Part shown: in pieces, positions 23,368-33,521 of the stretch | How the letters are laid out: every line of letters starts with the position of its first letter | Position numbering within the stretch: position 1 is the first letter of the stretch | NCBI RefSeq assembly: GCF_932294415.1 | Contig: NC_065544.1 | Coordinates: 36,574,310-36,638,309 of the forward strand | Reading direction: 5' to 3' | Source: Quercus robur | Taxonomy: Eukaryota > Streptophyta > Magnoliopsida > Fagales > Fagaceae | Length of the DNA stretch: 64,000 nt | Translations under genes and position numbers: made by a program | Notes under the pieces: generated by a model | What the model was told of the DNA's origin: nothing | What the model saw: the letters and a program-made list of their open reading frames with translations, nothing else | The model's database searches: none

Positions 23368-23368
<1 letters not shown>
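22868..23368. mobile_element. Helitron-like element upstream of CAD
   Basis: It begins TCTGTATATATTAAGAGG after an A and ends GCCCAGAAGCTAG before a T, as expected for A/T insertion of a Helitron with a CTAG terminus. A GC-rich imperfect palindrome (GAGCATGCGCTTGC) lies about 10 bp before the end. No RepHel gene is present, so it is non-autonomous. It ends about 345 bp before the CAD start codon. Confidence 0.5.
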
Positions 23369-23401
<33 letters not shown>

Positions 23402-23499
23402 ACTTGTAAAAGTTAAAAAGGGACCCATTTTAATTTGTCTTGGGGATGTGGATGAAGTAGTGGCGTGATTCTGGAAGCAGTGGATCACCCCACCAAGGC

Positions 23500-23520
23500 A
23501 CCAACCAGGGTTCACCTACC
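23500..23520 (+). promoter_or_regulatory. Two AC elements in the CAD promoter
   Basis: ACCAACC (23500-23506, AC-II form) and ACCTACC (23514-23520, AC-I form) lie about 200 bp before the CAD start codon. AC elements are established binding sites for lignin-regulating R2R3-MYB factors in promoters of phenylpropanoid genes, including CAD. Their presence supports secondary-wall-type regulation of this gene. Confidence 0.75.
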
Positions 23521-23603
23521 GCACCGCAAACCCCACTGTTGTGCTGAAACGTCAACTTTTCTCATTGGCTTTCATTTTCCATGGTGTGTGTGTCAGTGTG
23601 TGT

Positions 23604-23611
23604 TATATATA
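23604..23611 (+). promoter_or_regulatory. CAD TATA box
   Basis: TATATATA at 102 bp before the ATG, followed by a CT-rich leader (about 23648-23682) as is common in plant 5'UTRs. Placement is right for a plant core promoter. Confidence 0.6.
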
Positions 23612-23712
23612 TGCTTTTCTGATTCCTCCATAGCCTCACCCATCCACTCTCTCTCTCTCTCTCTATCTCTCTTTCTCTCTCTCATTTTTGTGTTTGAGAA
23701 AGAAAGAAATAT

Positions 23713-25668
23713 ATGGGTAGCATTGAGGCACAAAGGACAATAACTGGCTGGGCAGCCACTGACCCTACTGGAATTCTAGCACCTTACACTTACAGTCTCA
23801 GGTATCTATTTCAAAACCATGATTTGATTCTCTCATTCTCTAATTTTTGACAAATATGGATATGGTCCACTAATCTCATTTGGGTTTCTCCAAAATCAAA
23901 CTTTTTTTTTTTTTTTGCAGAGACACCGGTCCAGAAGATGTTTACGTCAAGGTAATCTGCTGTGGAATTTGCCACACTGATCTTCATCAGATCAAGAATG
24001 ATCTTGGCATGTCCAACTATCCCATGGTTCCTGGGTACATGCAACTAAAACACACCCCCACTTGCTTTTTCCTTATTTATTTTGTATGACTCCGGTTTTA
24101 TTTTGGTAAAGTTTTTATAGAGGATTAAAAAAAATTATCCAAATAATTGTTTATTTATTTATTTTTTTTATAAAAAATTTCTTAAAATAATTTATTAATA
24201 AGTGCCTAAAGCACACGTTAATAAACCCCCTTTCTTTATAGCCATCTTCTAATTCTAGTCATTATTGGCTTCTTATTTTTTGTCTCAGTCTCTTTTTTCG
24301 CCATTTTGTGCTTGCTTTATTAACTTTTATTATTATTTTATTGTTGAAAACTGAAACAGGCATGAAGTGGTAGGTGAGGTAGTGGAGGTGGGTTCAGATG
24401 TGAGTAAGTTCAGAGCAGGAGACATAGTGGGAGTGGGAGCCATTGTTGGATGCTGCAGAAACTGCCATCCATGCAAAAGGGACATAGAGCAATACTGCAA
24501 CAAGAAAATTTGGTCCTATAACGATGTTTACACCGATGGTAAACCCACCCAAGGAGGCTTTGCTAGCTCCATGGTTGTAGACCAAAAGTAATTCATACTC
24601 AAAACCAAAAACCCTTTCACATCATATCAAAATATTGATCTTTCTTGCAATTAAAGAAAGATATGAATATGCAAAACTCTAAAATCTATTTCTTTTGATT
24701 TATAGGTTTGTGGTGAAGATACCAGAAGGGATGGATCCAGAACAGGCAGCACCACTATTGTGTGCAGGAGTGACAATTTACAGTCCACTGAGTCACTTTG
24801 GGTTGAAGCAGAGTGGGTTGAGAGGAGGGATATTGGGGCTTGGAGGAGTGGGACACATGGGGGTGAAGATAGCCAAGGCCATGGGCCACCATGTGACTGT
24901 GATAAGCTCTTCTGATAAGAAAAGAGAGGAGGCATTGGACCATCTTGGCGCTGATGAGTACTTGGTCAGCTCTGATGCCACTAAAATGCAGGAAAAGACT
25001 GACACACTGGATTACATCATTGATACTGTGCCTGTGTTTCACCCTCTTGAGCCTTACCTTTCTTTGTTGAAGCTAGATGGGAAGTTGATCTTGATGGGTG
25101 TTATTAACACTCCTCTGCAGTTTCTCACTCCAGTGGTTATGCTCGGTAAGCCTCTCTCTCTACTTCAACTGCCTTTAATGCTCTAATAAAGTTAGAAAAT
25201 TTAGGCAAATTTTGGAAATTTTCATCTGGGTTTCTAATTTCTGAGGATTATGCTATTTTGGTTTGGGGAAAGATTGAATATTTTTGCTGTAATTAATGTT
25301 TTTGCTTTTTTGGGGTGGCTGTTTGTCTCTTACGTACAGACTTTTTCTCTAAGAATTTAATGTCAAAAGACTTTTTCTCTGATTATTACAAAAACTGAAA
25401 CTATTTGTTGCATTTTATTGTTTCTAATTGTGGGTGAGCTGATTTGTTTGGTTCAATTTGTTCAGGGAGGAAGACAATCACTGGAAGCTTTGTTGGAAGT
25501 ATTAAGGAAATAGAGGAGATGCTTGACTTCTGCAAAGAGAAGGGCCTGACTTCCATGATTGAAATCATCAAGATGGACTATGTTAACAAAGCCATTGAAA
25601 GGCTGGAGAAGAATGATGTTAGATACAGATTCGTAGTGGATGTTGCTGGAAGCAAACTTGATCAGTGA
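23713..25668 (+). CDS. CAD: Cinnamyl alcohol dehydrogenase (bona fide, class I)
   Basis: NADPH-dependent zinc alcohol dehydrogenase that reduces cinnamaldehydes to monolignols in the cytosol, the last step of monolignol synthesis for lignin. Exons 23713-23801, 23921-24034, 24360-24587, 24706-25145 and 25466-25668 join in frame with GT-AG introns to give 357 aa, the usual length. Catalytic zinc ligands are C47, H69, E70 and C163; structural zinc cysteines are C100, C103, C106 and C114. GLGGVG (188-193) is the cofactor loop, followed by S211-S213 and KKRE of the NADPH-preferring type. T49, Q53, L58, M60 and W119 match bona fide CADs, while position 95 is Ala where AtCAD5 has Cys. The start MGSIEAQRT matches the family. 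AC elements and a TATA box lie upstream. No defect is visible. Paralogous sinapyl- or mannitol-dehydrogenase-like activity is unlikely given these residues. Confidence 0.96.
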
Positions 25669-26257
25669 AAACAAAATACACTTGAGAGTGACTAAAAGCC
25701 TTTTTTTTTTTTTTTTTTTTTTGTGCTTCTTTTGTGTGAATTCTGTGTTTTCCCATAATAAGAAGTCAAGACAGTATATCTTAAATATTGATTTGATGTT
25801 TGGTGTTGTGAATTCTTAAATTTTAATGAAATGTAATCTTACCCAATACCCAAAAGCCTATGTGGTCCTAAACGTTTGCCCTGGGGTTAGTAAAGAAATT
25901 ATGACAACGATAGATACCAAACTTTCTTCTTCTTTTTTGGAGAAGTCGATAGATACCAAACTTGGATGGAAAAGAATTGTCATAGCCTAGCTAACGTTGC
26001 TGTGTGAGGCACCCTCCGTCCAAGTGTAATCATAGATACATAATACCCCTAATCGCTTGACTTCATTGTGATAAAGTACCAACACGTCGGTAGTAGGAAG
26101 TGTGAAGTGTGACTCAAACCCAACACGGACCCCAGCCACTAGGCCAATGCATTATCTTTCCATATATGTTAAAACAAAATTGTATACCAAACAAATAGTT
26201 GTTGTTCTCTTATTTAAGTGAACAAAGTTTCTTTGTTTAACAAAAACTCTTCAAAAT

Positions 26258-26289
<32 letters not shown>

Positions 26290-27060
26290 TTTTTCTTTTT
26301 TTTTTGTGTGAATTTTAAAAATTTCACCGTTAAATTTTATGTTCTTTATATTTTTAATATGCATATCAAATTTCGTTTAAATTCAATGTTATTTGCTATT
26401 CGATCAATAAGCTTATTTTTTATATATAATTTTAGATCACAAAAACTTAAAATTTTAACAATTATTTGATGATATAGCATTTGATTTTTTTATCTTTTTT
26501 TTGCAAACATGAAGGATATAATAAGAAAATGCAATCCAACGGTTAGATTTTCAAAATTCACACCCAATATTAAAATATATAATGAGTTTGAAGGGTTTCT
26601 CTCAAAACTAGTTTGGAGAGAAACTTTGTTTTATTTAAGAAAGATGTCCTTTCATGTAACTTGTCTTGTCTTATCAGAGCTATACATTACAATTTACAGA
26701 TGTCATCCATTACTTAAATTTAGATTCACAGTATAATGATGAGAAATGTAAAAGTTTTTTTTTTTCTTTTTTTTAAGAAGGGTTTTACTTTTTATGGGAA
26801 TAAAACTATTTTAGGAAATTTTTTATGGGATGATAAAAAAATTGACTAACTATCTTGACAACTTATTCAATTTTTTATATTAAAAAAAAAAAAATTCTTA
26901 AAATGGATGATTAATATGTGCCCTGAGAGCACAACATTAACAAAATCCAAGAAAAAAAAATATGATTTAAAGGCTGAAATTAAAATAAAATTTTTAACTT
27001 TTTAATCTCAGTCATTAGTTCACTGTTACATGAGTGTTGCACTAAATCCGAATCCCATTA

Positions 27061-27115
<55 letters not shown>

Positions 27116-27975
27116 TATGTCCATTCATTTTATATTAAAAAAAAAAATGGACAATAACCCAGGGGAACAAATTTATGAGAAGGCATGTTGACAACTGCTT
27201 CTATCTGTAGGTGTCCTTATGAATCTAGTATTTTCCTAAAAATAATTTCATCATCCTTTACCTCATAAATTAGCATATATTGAGATTCAGTGGAATATTT
27301 AAGATAGCGTTGGATGCATTAGTATTTAAGAGTTAAGATTAAAAGTTAGAAATATAATTTTTAATCTTAATCTTTCATTCAGAAATTTTTTAAAACTTTT
27401 TTTATCTAATTGTTCATTTTAAAAATTAACTTTTAACTTTTAATTATTAATCTCACCTTTAGGATGATATTGAACCCAAAGTTCATAACCTATTAAAATA
27501 TGGACATTTTTTTGCAACAAATTAATTAGTTTGTAGATAATGGCTGAATTGCATGTTTTTAATATGCTTGTCAAATTTTGTGTCAATCGAATATTGTTTA
27601 TTATTCACTATAAATTTATTTTTCATACATAATTTTAAAAGGATCATATTGATGGATGTCCTTAAGGCAATTGCAGATAAACTATAATAGGAAAATTTTA
27701 ACACCACTTTCATGGGAAATAATGAAATATAAAAGGTTATCAACAACATTTATTGTTTCATCATTCTTCCAATAAAATATTTCTAAAAATAATTTCTAAA
27801 CTAATGCCCTTAGAGCATTGGTTAACATTTCCCATTTTATAATACAAAAAATTTAAATTTAAACATTTGATTAATGACATAGTTAGTAGTCTTTGATTTT
27901 TTGGGAATTTTGTAAACATGGGGATATAAAAAGAAAATGTAATCCAATGATGAATTTGTCAAAATTTACATCTAA
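25669..27975. other. CAD 3' flank and AT-rich intergenic region
   Basis: The first 100-200 bp should contain the CAD 3'UTR, including a T run at 25700-25722. Further on are a TA run near 26260-26280, a CT microsatellite at 27064-27112, and two copies of a dispersed AT-rich repeat (about 26320-26600 and 27550-27984; shared phrases AACATGAAGG/AACATGGGG and AAGAAAATGYAATCCAAYG). No gene was recognised. Confidence 0.5.
25980..26160 (-). mobile_element. Possible tRNA-derived SINE
   Basis: On the minus strand TGGCCTAGTGG (26136-26146) fits the RNA polymerase III A box and GGTTTGAGTC (26111-26120) fits a B box, about 16 bp apart. A 3' tail and target duplication are not clear, so the call is tentative. 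Confidence 0.35.
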
Positions 27976-27984
27976 TAAAAGATA

Positions 27985-28635
27985 GGCTAAATTGCAAAGT
28001 ACACCCCTAATGTTTGGGGGTGATTGGATTTTACACCCCAACGTTTCAGAACTTTGATTTGACACCCTAACGTTTGGTTCCGTTAGCAAATCACACCCCC
28101 GGTTAGATTTTGCTGTCAACTGCCAACTCATCTTGCTGATGTGTATTTTTTTTTTTTTGCCAAATAAGCTCAAAACGACACAGTTGTAATGGAGATGATG
28201 TGAGGACTTGGCACCTGCTAAACGCACCGTATTGCCCAAAGAAAAAACAAACAGAAACTCTCTAAATCCTAAATCTAAACACACGAACCATCTCTGAGCT
28301 CTCTAACCCACGAACCATCCCTTAGCTCAGCAATCCATGAAACCCAACCCTCCCCTCCTAACCCTTATGAACCCAGACCACCAATTGACAGTGAGCATTC
28401 ATTGAACTTGAAAGCAGCTATAAACTAAATAAAGATATTAAACAACTAATTTGTAGAACAAAGAAAATTTACTTTGATTCACATAAGCAGGAAGCAAATG
28501 AAACCGAATACAAACTAAGTAATCAAAGAATCCACTACCCATCAATTTCACATAATTGCCTTAAAATTTAACCATTTGGATAAAAGGGTACACGCAAATG
28601 ACACCAAAAAATTAACTTTCAACTACTAAACTAAG

Positions 28636-28671
<36 letters not shown>

Positions 28672-29309
28672 TCAGTGGCCATGGCGAAGACAGAGAAATT
28701 TCTTCTGCTCTGCGAAGTGGAGGGCTTGGAAGATATTGAGTTAAGGCGCACAGTGGCAAGGAACTCAGAAGAAGAAGATAATTGTCGTCGAGGACGAAGA
28801 CCCAGAAAGCGAGCTGGAGAGAGAGGGATTGTTGGTGGTCTGGGTTCACGATGGGTGGTCTGGGTTCATAAGGGTTAGGAAGGGAGGGTTGGGTTCATGC
28901 GGTCAGAGCCAATTGGTGGTCTGGGTTCATAAGGGTTAGGAAGGGAGGGTTGGGTTTCATGGATTGCTGAGCTAAGGGATGGTTCGTGGGTTAGAGAGCT
29001 CAGAGATGGTTCGTGTGTTTAGATTTAGGATTTAGAGAGTTTCTGTTTGTTTTTTCTTTGGGCAATACGGTGCGTTTAGCAGGTGCCAAGTCCTCACATC
29101 ATCTCCATTGCAACTGTGTCATTTTGAGCTTATTTGGCAAAAAAAAAATACACATCAGTAAGATGAGTTGGCAGTTGACAGCAAAATCTAACCGGGGGTG
29201 TGATTTGCTAACGGAACCAAACGTTAGGGTGTTAAATCATAGTTCTGAAACGTTGGGGTGTAAAATCCAATCACCCCCAAACGTTAGGGGTGTACTTTGC
29301 AATTTAGCC
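27985..29309. mobile_element. Mutator-like element with about 400-bp inverted repeats and GC-rich interior
   Basis: Ends GGCTAAATTGC and GCAATTTAGCC are flanked by a perfect 9-bp target duplication TAAAAGATA (27976-27984 and 29310-29318). The arms 27985-28387 and about 28909-29309 are near-perfect inverted copies. The interior 28388-28908 contains a GA tract (about 28636-28668) and a GC-rich, codon-like stretch 28669-28880 starting GGCCATGGCGAAGACAGAG, with a partly duplicated GGTGGTCTGGGTTCA unit after it. This is a candidate Pack-MULE. The two frames that span each arm (133 and 99 codons) are the same TIR sequence read in mirror positions and are not genes. Confidence 0.88.
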
Positions 29310-29318
29310 TAAAAGATA

Positions 29319-30817
29319 TTAAGTAAAATTGTGGCCAAACTTTGTGCTTAAAATAGCTCAATGACCTTGAAAATGAAGAATAAAACCATAATGCTACAAA
29401 GGTGATTCAATCTTTTGATATAAATTTGGTTTGGAAACAATGTAAGCAACTGTTATGTATTCAAACGAAAACTATTGTCGCATTCAAAAAATATCACCAA
29501 CCTATTTATATATCCAGTCAATTTATGAAGTTTTGGCTTGGCAAGCAATAATAAAGTACTTAAATGTTTTGATCAAGTATCCCCCACCCCCTAACGGTTG
29601 TACGTAGCATATTTTATAAATTGTCAACAATTTAAAACCAAGTTTGGGTAAGACTTAAGAGTCCCTGTCCTATACTTGAAAATAACATTTAAAAAAATAA
29701 AAAATCCTTTGCTTCTACGTAAAAACTCCTTTGTAATTTAATATATAGTACAATGACTTTTCCTTTCTGGACATCTTCTATAATAGTAGCATTGGCTCCA
29801 CTTCACCACCAAACTCTCTACCTACTGAAATGTCTTTGATAGCTATGTTTCGAGAATCTCTTGCCTTCTACTTCAATATATAAATTCTTCTAGTAAAGAG
29901 GATAGACTTCTTTTTTTTATGAACAGTAAAGAGGATAGACTTCATGGCAGCGTTGAAAACTTAAACGCAGATAATATGGTTGGTCATCAAAACTTATCTC
30001 AACAACCATAGAGTTTTTTAGAACTAAGCGAAAATGTCAAAAAGGTGAAGAATCATTCAATCATGATCAGCTGTTCATTACATAATGCGAAGTCACGTCA
30101 TGGCCATGAAAATTGGAATATGATAATTGATATAGGATAGGACTGATTATCGGACTGATTATCGCAACAACCGCAGGTTTGAAACCATAAATGTATTTGA
30201 GAAAATCACATTTGAGGAAAATAATGCAGTCAAAGTCATTAAGAAATTCGTCCAATTTTTCAAGGTTTGAGGACAATGATCAATTTTGTAATTCTTACAG
30301 TGAAAAAATTGTATAAAATAAATAAATAAATAAAATCTGTTCTTAATAGGGTGTTAAAAATAAAATTAAAAACTTTTAATAGAGTTGTGTGCCTATTCCT
30401 GTGTTAGAGCATTTGACGCAAAAATTATTATTTATTTTAGTATAAGAATCCGTTTTTTTTCTATTTTATATACTCACTTTTTAAAGTTGTAGCAATCATG
30501 TAACTTTGCATGGCGTGATGTGGGTGAATTTGGGCTTCGTTGGCTAAAATTTGATACTTGTTGATATGACAAATTATTAGTCGTAGGTAAAATAAATAAT
30601 GTCAGTAATGGGCTCAGAAGGGAACCGATACAAGTTTGTCAATTCAATGATTGCAAAAATGTTGTCAAGTTTTTTTGTATATATAGTATTGCGTGTAAAA
30701 CACTTATTCATAACAGAGTTGTAAATAAATGGAACTATTTATAAATAGCAGCTTGGTTTAAGTGAAAAAGATGTTGATTGTGTACTCATTCATTTAGAAA
30801 ATCAGCCAAAGCTCAAA
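29319..30817. other. AT-rich intergenic region, no gene seen
   Basis: Short repeats and homopolymers only. A direct repeat of AGTAAAGAGGATAGACTT occurs at about 29893 and 29926. No element boundaries were found. Confidence 0.45.
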
Positions 30818-30825
30818 CTTTAAAC

Positions 30826-32019
30826 CAGTGACGACTCCATGAATTTTGTTTAGGAGGGTCATTAAAAAACTTAAATGAAAAAAAAAATTAATAAAAAGAG
30901 AACTTGAATATATCGAGTTATTGACACACAAAAAAAAAAATTTAATTTTACAATTTCCTTCTATAAGTTTTTAAATTTTGAATTATTATATAATACTTCA
31001 TTATGAGTATTTATTGTCATTGTGGGTAACAATGACCATTTTATTTTGTTAAGTTTGTCTAACATTTTTATTTTTATGTTGTTGCTATTATCTAATTGTC
31101 TTTGTTTTTTATAAAAATATTTTAAACTAAATGAGTAAACTCAACTCATTTGGTTTTGTATTAATTATTGACGCACACAACCACACTTATTCATACATAA
31201 ATAATACACTATGTGTCTACTTAACCAATCATATACTTGAACAATCACTAACTTTACAATTTTTTTTTTCTTGAATTTTTCTGATTTTATAACAAAAAGT
31301 TATTATAACATGATAACAATACATATACATGCAACAAACCCTCTCTATTTCCTAATTATTAAATTATATAAAGTTATATTATATTTTGGGTTATTTTAAC
31401 GGATACTCTTAGGGTAATTGTTATATTTCCCATGAAAGTGGTGTCAAAACATTTCCCTTATATTTATACTGTACACACAAACTTCCACATACATCATTAT
31501 TTACAAAAATAACATTATAACAAAAAGTAATGCTCACAATCAATATTAGATATACTCACACACATATAATATAAAGAATAATGTTAGAGATACAAATTAT
31601 TTTACAAAAAATTTTACAAATTGCTGATGTGGTTAGTGATTATTAGTAAATGAAAAAAGTGATATTAATGGTGAGCTTAGATGAAAACTAATAAGAGGTT
31701 GGCCACTTACAATCCACAAACACTCTCTTACAATCTACAATCCACTCTTACAATAAGCGATTATTGTGGTTATAGCATTACTCTAATATAAATTTATGAC
31801 AAAGAGTGACACTTACAATCCACAAACACTTATTCTTACTCTTAAAGTTGGAAATATTTGTAATAAGAGTATATAAAATTTAAATCAGGGTGTGCAAAAA
31901 TAATATTTTTAAGAATAAATTAAAGTATTAAACTAATAGAAAATATATTATATATTAAAAAAAAATTGAAGTCAGGGGGTTCATTTAAACCCCCTAAACA
32001 AAGTGTAGCGCCGCCCCTG
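30826..32019. mobile_element. hAT-type element, non-autonomous
   Basis: The left end CAGTGACGACTCCATG and subterminal TTTGTTTAGGAGGGTCATT face the right end TAGCGCCGCCCCTG with AACCCCCTAAACAAAG. They are inverted relatives and match the ends of the elements at 3692 and 40117. The target duplication is not clean (CTTTAAAC versus CCTTTACC), so the exact ends are uncertain. No transposase. Confidence 0.6.
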
Positions 32020-32337
32020 CCTTTACCTGAACTACTAATTGAATTAACCTCATACATAATAATATATTTCTAAACAAGTTCATTACTGTCATGAATTTTT
32101 TTTTTTTTTAATTAAAAGGCAGGTTTGGTTTGAGTGTAAATATAATACACTAATATAAATTTGAGATTATATTGTGTAAATTTGTAAATAAGTTTATATA
32201 AAATATTTAACTATTATTTGTAAGTGATGATAATATAAAACTCCAAGTAGTTGTAAAAATTATATATAATTTCAAAGATTCATGAATCTAATTTTTATTA
32301 CTGTATAAACAAAACTCATTTTATCTAATAAACTTGA

Positions 32338-32513
32338 ATAATATAATTTCAACTATAAATCTTATTATATAAAGTCTACAGATGGATGTAAAAGTCTAAA
32401 TAATATAATTTCAACTATAAATAGTAAAAGTCTGAATAATATAATTTCAACTATATATAGTAAAAGTCTAAATATTATAATTTCAACTATAAATCTTATT
32501 ATATAAAGTTTTA
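32338..32513. repeat. Short tandem repeat, about 40-bp unit
   Basis: Units of AATATAATTTCAACTATAAAT followed by AGTAAAAGTCT or CTTATTATATAAAG recur four times with small changes. Surrounding 32028-32700 is AT-rich and contains a TA run near 32601-32620. Confidence 0.65.
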
Positions 32514-32707
32514 GACTTTTGGTGTCATTCCAGCAATTTTACCAACAGCCACATTGGAGTTGAAATGTTTGAGCAAACCATCTATTTTATCTGACTTAAA
32601 TATATATATATATATATATAGCTTTTTTAATATAAATTAAATTTTAATCTTTTTGACTAGAGAATAACAAACAAATCTATGCATTTTAGGGCTTGGGTCG
32701 GACTTAG

Positions 32708-32916
32708 GAGGAAGTACATCCTGTTACGGGTGTATGCTTCCTCTCTCTCACAAGTTGGTAGGACCCCTATCTCACAAGTTAATAGGACCCACAGGGGTCC
32801 TACCAACTTGTGAGAGTGTGGATCCTACCAACTTGTGAGAGAGACGAGGGTGTATGGGTCCTACCAACTTGTGAGAGAGAGGAAGCATATACCTGTATCA
32901 GGGTGTATTTTCTCCA
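32708..32916. mobile_element. Foldback MITE
   Basis: About 209 bp that is largely self-complementary: the left arm GGAAGTACATCCTG...TATGCTTCC followed by CTCACAAGTTGGTAGGACC is mirrored at the right by GGTCCTACCAACTTGTGAG...GGAAGCATATACC. It is flanked by GACTTAG on both sides (32701-32707 and 32917-32923). The CTACCAACTTGTGAGAG motif occurs three times in one direction and twice in the other. Confidence 0.75.
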
Positions 32917-32923
32917 GACTTAG

Positions 32924-33521
32924 AAGCTTAAAACTAAAACATCCAAATCATCAGGTTACAACTAACAGATTGGCCATAACCATCACACTTACCAAATTAT
33001 CCAAAACATCGAAATTACAACTAAAATCAGTGGCAAGGCATTTTCTCGCTTTTAAGATCAATAACCAGCAGGTCTCTAAGAAAAGTGAAATACTACAACC
33101 CACATTGCGATTCATGCTGAGTACATGATTTACCTAATATATATGTAGATTGAAGAAGAAGAAGAAACTTAAATGGGGCTGGCAGTTTGAGTTTTCCAAA
33201 TACATATTAATGAAAACACAGATGTGACAAGAAGGTTAAACAAAAAAATCAATACATTCAACAGATCCCCTTGATCAATATTCCCAATCACTAAATATAC
33301 ACTTTGCTGCCCTGACTTGACCTAATCCAACTTCCATTCTGTAGTAGTAAGATGCTCAAAAAGAAAGCACCAAAAGTTGTTTCATGCGGCGTTGTGCTTT
33401 TCCTTTCACATTCATGAGAAACAATCAAAACTGTCATCAATGCCTCCTCATGTTTATGCAGTCCCTGAACTAGCCCCCAAACCCCATTATATATGCTACC
33501 TGAACCGTTAGCCTTTTGGAA
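32924..33521. other. 3' flank of the UNC50 gene
   Basis: Probable 3'UTR and downstream sequence of the minus-strand UNC50 gene. The 97-codon plus-strand frame 32835-33128 overlaps the MITE and is not supported as a gene. Confidence 0.4.

Noticed and set aside
24651..25042. Minus-strand frames of 70-95 codons
   Set aside because: They are shadows of CAD exon 4 on the opposite strand.
26111..26146. A true tRNA gene on the minus strand
   Set aside because: A- and B-box-like motifs exist, but no cloverleaf with acceptor stem and anticodon loop can be drawn, so a SINE is more likely.
28675..28878. 67-codon plus-strand frame starting in a good ATG context
   Set aside because: Not called a gene because it lies inside a MULE, ends in duplicated low-complexity sequence and has no known match. 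Kept only as a possible captured fragment.
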